NCBI GenBank assembly: GCA_012513235.1
Contig: JAAZCO010000042.1
Location: 1-10,294, forward strand
Source: Gammaproteobacteria bacterium
Lineage (GTDB): Bacteria; Pseudomonadota; Gammaproteobacteria; Pseudomonadales; Pseudomonadaceae
Length of the DNA stretch: 10,294 nucleotides
Direction of reading: 5' to 3'
In this document: one piece after another, positions 7,004 to 10,294 of the stretch
Layout: each line of letters starts with the position of its first letter
How positions within the stretch are numbered: position 1 is the stretch's first letter
Program-made: the position numbers and the translations under genes
Notes under the pieces: generated by a model
Told to the model about the DNA's origin: nothing
What the model saw: the letters and a program-made list of their open reading frames with translations, nothing else
Databases searched by the model: none

Positions 7004-9181
7004 ATGAATACAAATAATCCAAACACAGCAGGCCAATGCCCCGTGATGCACGGCGGTGTGACTTCAGCTAACAAAGAACCCAAAGCTTGGTGGCCCAACG
7101 CCCTCAATCTGGATATTTTGCACCAGCACGACAGTAAGACGAATCCTTTAGGTGCCGATTTTAACTACCGTGAAGAAGTTAAAAAACTCGATGTCACCGC
7201 GCTAAAAAACGACCTCAAAGCACTGATGACCGATAGCCAAGATTGGTGGCCAGCCGATTGGGGTCATTACGGCGGCCTAATGATTCGTATGGCTTGGCAC
7301 TCTGCTGGTACCTATCGAATTGCCGATGGTCGTGCCGGTGGCGGTACAGGTAATCAGCGTTTCGCCCCACTTAACTCTTGGCCCGATAACGTCAACTTAG
7401 ACAAAGCACGTCGCCTGTTATGGCCTATCAAGAAAAAATACGGCAATAAAATCAGCTGGGCCGACTTAATGATTCTGGCCGGTACTATGGCCTATGAATC
7501 TATGGGTCTGAAAACCTTTGGTTTCGCCTTTGGCCGTGAAGACATTTGGCATCCAGAAAAAGATATTTACTGGGGTGCAGAAAAAGAATGGCTCCAGCCC
7601 AGCGGTGGTGAGAACAGCCGTTACTCTGGTGAACGCGATCTAGCCAATCCATTGGCTGCGGTGATGATGGGCCTGATTTACGTCAATCCAGAAGGTGTGG
7701 ACGGCCAACCTGATCCGCTAAAAACCGCACATGACGTACGCGTCACCTTCGCCCGTATGGCGATGAATGATGAAGAAACTGTGGCCCTGACTGCGGGTGG
7801 TCACACCGTAGGTAAATGTCACGGTAATGGCAGCGCAGCTAACTTAGGCACAGCGCCAGAAGGTGCCGATCTGACTGAACAAGGTTTAGGCTGGAACAAT
7901 CACACAACGCGTGGCATTGGTCGTGACACTGTCGGTAGCGGGATTGAAGGCGCTTGGACCACCAACCCAACCGTCTGGGATAACGGCTACTTTGAACTGC
8001 TGCTCAATTACGAGTGGGAGCTGAAGAAAAGCCCAGCCGGTGCGTGGCAGTGGGAACCGATTGATATTAAAGAAGAAGACAAACCGGTTGATGTAGAAGA
8101 CCCATCTATCCGTCATAACCCCATTATGACCGACGCCGATATGGCGATGAAGATGGACCCAGAATACCGCAAAATTTCTGAGCGCTTCTACAATGATCCT
8201 GAGTACTTCTCTGCTACCTTCGCCCGCGCTTGGTTTAAATTAACCCACCGCGATCTAGGTCCAAACACTCGCTATATCGGCCCCGATGCACCTGCAGAAG
8301 TACTGATTTGGCAAGACCCAGTGCCGGCAGGCAACACCGATTATGATGTCGCTGCAGTCAAAGCTAAGATTGCCGCCAGTGGTTTAACACTCAGCGAGAT
8401 GGTCACGACCGCTTGGGACAGTGCACGTACTTTCCGTGGTTCAGATAAGCGCGGTGGTGCCAACGGTGCACGCATTCGTTTAGCGCCACAAAAAGACTGG
8501 CAAGGTAACGAGCCTGAGCGCTTAGCTAAAGTACTGAGTGTGCTGGAAGCCATTGCTGCCCAAACCGGTGCCAGCGTTGCTGACGTCATTGTTTTGGCCG
8601 GTAACCTCGGTATTGAACAAGCAGCGCAAGCCGCTGGCGTAACAGTGACTGTGCCTTTTGCCCCCGGCCGTGGTGATGCCACCGACGAAATGACTGATGC
8701 CGAGTCCTTTGATGTACTGGAGCCGCTTGCTGATGGTTTCCGTAACTGGATGAAACAGCATTATGTAGTCAGCGCGGAAGAACTGTTGCTGGACCGTGCG
8801 CAATTGATGCAACTGACCGCCTATGAAATGACGGTACTGGTCGGTGGTATGCGCGTGTTAGGCACCAACTACGGTGACAGCCAGCACGGTGTATTTACTG
8901 ATCGCGTCGGTGTGCTCAGCAATGACTTTTTCGTTAACTTAACCGATATGGCATACACCTGGAAACCCACCGGCCGTAACTCTTACGAAATTTGTGAGCG
9001 TCATAGTGGTGCAGTGAAATGGACCGCCAGTCGTGTTGACTTGGTGTTTGGCTCGAACTCAGTGTTGCGTGCCTACGCTGAAGTCTATGCCCAGGACGAT
9101 AACCAAGAAAAGTTCGTGCACGACTTTGTCGCTGTGTGGACTAAGGTGATGAACGCTGACCGTTTTGACCTAAAAGCCTAA
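7004..9181 (+). CDS. katG: Catalase-peroxidase (bifunctional haem enzyme)
   Basis: Cytoplasmic haem enzyme that dismutates hydrogen peroxide and also acts as a peroxidase. The 725 residues fit the two-domain KatG family, with an active N-terminal domain and a degenerate haem-less C-terminal copy. The distal pocket is RMAWHSAGTYR, with Arg95, Trp98 and His99. Trp98, Tyr226 (in LIYVNPEG) and Met252 (in FARMAMND) form the covalent adduct needed for catalase activity. The proximal haem ligand is His267 in AGGHTVGKCHG. HRDLGP carries the mobile arginine switch. The loop before Tyr226 contains PSGGENSRYSGERDL and is about six residues longer than in M. tuberculosis or E. coli KatG; longer forms occur in the family. 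No signal peptide is visible, so it is not the periplasmic type. Start ATG 7004 has GGAG six bases upstream. A strong hairpin follows the stop. Induction by peroxide through OxyR is likely but the site is not clear. All key residues are present, so an active enzyme is expected. Confidence 0.97.
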   Translation: MNTNNPNTAGQCPVMHGGVTSANKEPKAWWPNALNLDILHQHDSKTNPLGADFNYREEVKKLDVTALKNDLKALMTDSQDWWPADWGHYGGLMIRMAWHSAGTYRIADGRAGGGTGNQRFAPLNSWPDNVNLDKARRLLWPIKKKYGNKISWADLMILAGTMAYESMGLKTFGFAFGREDIWHPEKDIYWGAEKEWLQPSGGENSRYSGERDLANPLAAVMMGLIYVNPEGVDGQPDPLKTAHDVRVTFARMAMNDEETVALTAGGHTVGKCHGNGSAANLGTAPEGADLTEQGLGWNNHTTRGIGRDTVGSGIEGAWTTNPTVWDNGYFELLLNYEWELKKSPAGAWQWEPIDIKEEDKPVDVEDPSIRHNPIMTDADMAMKMDPEYRKISERFYNDPEYFSATFARAWFKLTHRDLGPNTRYIGPDAPAEVLIWQDPVPAGNTDYDVAAVKAKIAASGLTLSEMVTTAWDSARTFRGSDKRGGANGARIRLAPQKDWQGNEPERLAKVLSVLEAIAAQTGASVADVIVLAGNLGIEQAAQAAGVTVTVPFAPGRGDATDEMTDAESFDVLEPLADGFRNWMKQHYVVSAEELLLDRAQLMQLTAYEMTVLVGGMRVLGTNYGDSQHGVFTDRVGVLSNDFFVNLTDMAYTWKPTGRNSYEICERHSGAVKWTASRVDLVFGSNSVLRAYAEVYAQDDNQEKFVHDFVAVWTKVMNADRFDLKA

Positions 9182-9205
9182 ACCCCCACGCAACCTGCAA
9201 CCCTA

Positions 9206-9247
9206 AACGGCCCTTGCATCACACCAAGATGCAGGGGCCGTTGTGTA
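9206..9247 (+). terminator. Terminator hairpin of katG
   Basis: A 15-base-pair stem (9206-9220 with 9228-9242, one G-U pair) with a 7-base loop lies 24 bases after the katG stop. The following tract TTGTGTAT is only moderately T-rich, so termination may be incomplete, though the stem is very stable. Confidence 0.75.
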
Positions 9248-9500
9248 TCAGCACTCACTTCATTGCTTCGCACATCCAGTGTGCATCCCTCCTCCAACGC
9301 TCAACTGAGCTACAGCACACTCTCAGCTTGAGTGACCTTGCGCACTATTGTGACTTGCGAGTGTCATTATCAAGAGCTGTACTAGTGCACAGCACACACA
9401 GCCTGTTGGTTAATAACAAGACAAACCAATCACTAACAGCGATAGTAGTGCTCAAATCTGTAGAACATAACTCGATCTGCTATAAAAATTATTATGCGAG
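9243..9500. other. Intergenic region without a recognisable gene, holding several short dyads
   Basis: Between the katG terminator and the next gene I see no convincing gene; a 98-codon open frame starting inside the terminator hairpin has no recognisable features and no Shine-Dalgarno sequence. Small structures present are GCACA/TGTGC (9270-9284), two near-direct copies GTGACCTTGCG (9332-9342) and GTGACTTGCG (9350-9359), and the inverted pair TTGGTT/AACCAA (9406-9411 and 9424-9429, 12-base spacer). Any of these could be regulator sites for the downstream permease, but none matches a consensus I know. Confidence 0.4.
9478..9486 (+). promoter_or_regulatory. Extended -10 promoter of the SLC13-type permease
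   Basis: TGCTATAAA combines the TGn extension with a TATAAA box (five of six to consensus). No good -35 box is visible at 16-18 bases. Transcription would start near 9493, leaving a very short leader before the start at 9507. Confidence 0.45.
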
Positions 9501-9506
9501 ATGTTT

Positions 9507-10294
9507 ATGACCTTAGAAATTTTTCTGGTTTTGCTCATTACTGCATCATCCATGGCGCTATTTATTAGCGAAAAGCTCCGTGTTGATGCCATTGCGGTAC
9601 TGGTACTGGTCAGCTTAACGCTGCTTGATTTAGTCAGTCCAAGCCAAGCACTGAGCGGTTTTAGTAATCCTGCCACCATCACTGTGGCAGCTATGTTTAT
9701 TCTGGCAGCAGGATTGCAAAACAGTGGAGCGCTGAGTGGTATCCAAAAAATGCTTGGGGCGGCACGCTCACCCTTACAGTTTTTGCTGATGCTATTTGCC
9801 TTAATTCTGCTGATTGCGCCCTTTATCAACAACACTGCTGTGGTGGCGATTTTTATTCCGATTGTGATTGCTGCCAGCTTAAAAGTTGGCCTAACACCCT
9901 CCAAGACCTTGATTCCGCTGTCCTATGTCGCACAAATGGCTGGGGTCTTTACCTTAATCGGCTCCTCGACCAACCTGCTGGTCAACTCAGTGGCTAAAGA
10001 TTTAGGCCATAGCGGTTTTAGTATGTTTGAGTTTTTACCTTTAGCAGCCATCTGTGCCACGGCCGGCTGCTTGTATTTACTGACCTTGGGTCGCTGGTTA
10101 TTGCCTGATGTACGCAGTGCCGATTTAGATAACCTCTATGAGTTTGGCCACTATATTACCGAGCTAAAAATCAGCGCCGAATCAAAATTACTCGGCAGTA
10201 CTGTCGAGCAAGCGCAGCTGAGTAAAAACTACAATGTGTATGTATTAGAGTTGCTGCGTGAGGGTGAAAAATACTGGTCACCACGTGCCCAAGA
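9507..10294 (+). CDS. SLC13/DASS-type anion permease with TrkA_C-like domain (5' part; runs off window)
   Basis: Predicted inner-membrane sodium-coupled or proton-coupled anion transporter; family members carry dicarboxylates, citrate or sulfate, and the substrate cannot be told here. The visible 262 residues begin MTLEIFLVLLITASSMALFI and contain about five or six hydrophobic segments. Family marks are GFSNPATITVAAMFILAAGL (51-70), the helical-hairpin motif FINNTAVVAIFIPI with Asn108-Asn109-Thr110 matching the Asn-Thr ion-binding motif, and LIGSSTNLLVNS (150-161). After about residue 205 the chain becomes hydrophilic (ELKISAESKLLGSTVEQ, 219-235), as in the TrkA_C (RCK_C) domains inserted in the loop of this subfamily. 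A second permease half should follow outside the window. ATG 9507 is preferred to the in-frame ATG at 9501 because GCGAG (9496-9500) is six bases before it and MTLEI resembles starts of relatives, but the ribosome site is weak. Confidence 0.85.
   Translation, partial: MTLEIFLVLLITASSMALFISEKLRVDAIAVLVLVSLTLLDLVSPSQALSGFSNPATITVAAMFILAAGLQNSGALSGIQKMLGAARSPLQFLLMLFALILLIAPFINNTAVVAIFIPIVIAASLKVGLTPSKTLIPLSYVAQMAGVFTLIGSSTNLLVNSVAKDLGHSGFSMFEFLPLAAICATAGCLYLLTLGRWLLPDVRSADLDNLYEFGHYITELKISAESKLLGSTVEQAQLSKNYNVYVLELLREGEKYWSPRAQ

Noticed and set aside
9214..9510. A 98-codon open frame between katG and the permease
   Set aside because: It starts inside the katG terminator hairpin, has no Shine-Dalgarno sequence or recognisable domain, and overlaps the permease start and promoter.
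9452..9904. A 150-codon minus-strand frame opposite the permease
   Set aside because: The plus strand encodes a clear SLC13-type permease here; the antisense translation has no family features.
1..10294. A defence island, mobile element or new multi-gene system
   Set aside because: All genes are well-known housekeeping or transport families with their own terminators or promoters; there are no nucleases, reverse transcriptases, integrases, repeats or abnormal composition.

Overview
The window looks like an ordinary chromosomal segment of a gammaproteobacterium, most likely in or near Pseudomonadales. The evidence is the close resemblance of Rep, BetT and KatG to gammaproteobacterial proteins, the RhlE-type helicase with a long Arg/Ala/Pro-rich tail, an intermediate base composition (roughly half G+C by eye), and Shine-Dalgarno/sigma70-type signals. 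Every recognised gene is on the + strand. There are no tRNAs, rRNAs, insertion sequences, CRISPR arrays, integrases or phage genes, and no sign of recent transfer.

Layout: (1) positions 1-1105 are the C-terminal part of a DEAD-box RNA helicase (RhlE type), closed by a strong terminator. (2) 1301-3289 is a BetT-type choline/betaine BCCT transporter with a good sigma70 promoter, a palindrome inside the promoter spacer, an inverted repeat in the 5' leader, and its own terminator. (3) 3464-5473 is the ATP-dependent DNA helicase Rep, with an extended -10 promoter. (4) 5547-6731 is a Bcr/CflA-type major facilitator exporter, with no visible terminator between it and rep. (5) 7004-9181 is the catalase-peroxidase KatG, preceded by a 272-base gap holding a possible 25-codon leader ORF, and followed by a strong hairpin. 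(6) 9507-10294 is the 5' part of an SLC13/DASS-type anion permease that begins a soluble TrkA_C-like domain and runs off the window.

The genes form single-gene or at most two-gene transcription units, not one pathway. They cover RNA metabolism (RhlE), osmoprotectant uptake (BetT), replication restart (Rep), small-molecule export (MFS), peroxide defence (KatG) and anion uptake (SLC13). I see no undescribed multi-gene system. The most interesting signals are in the gaps between genes: the possible leader peptide before katG, the two dyads at betT, and the exporter's start, where the good Shine-Dalgarno sequence points to an ATT codon rather than the downstream ATG.
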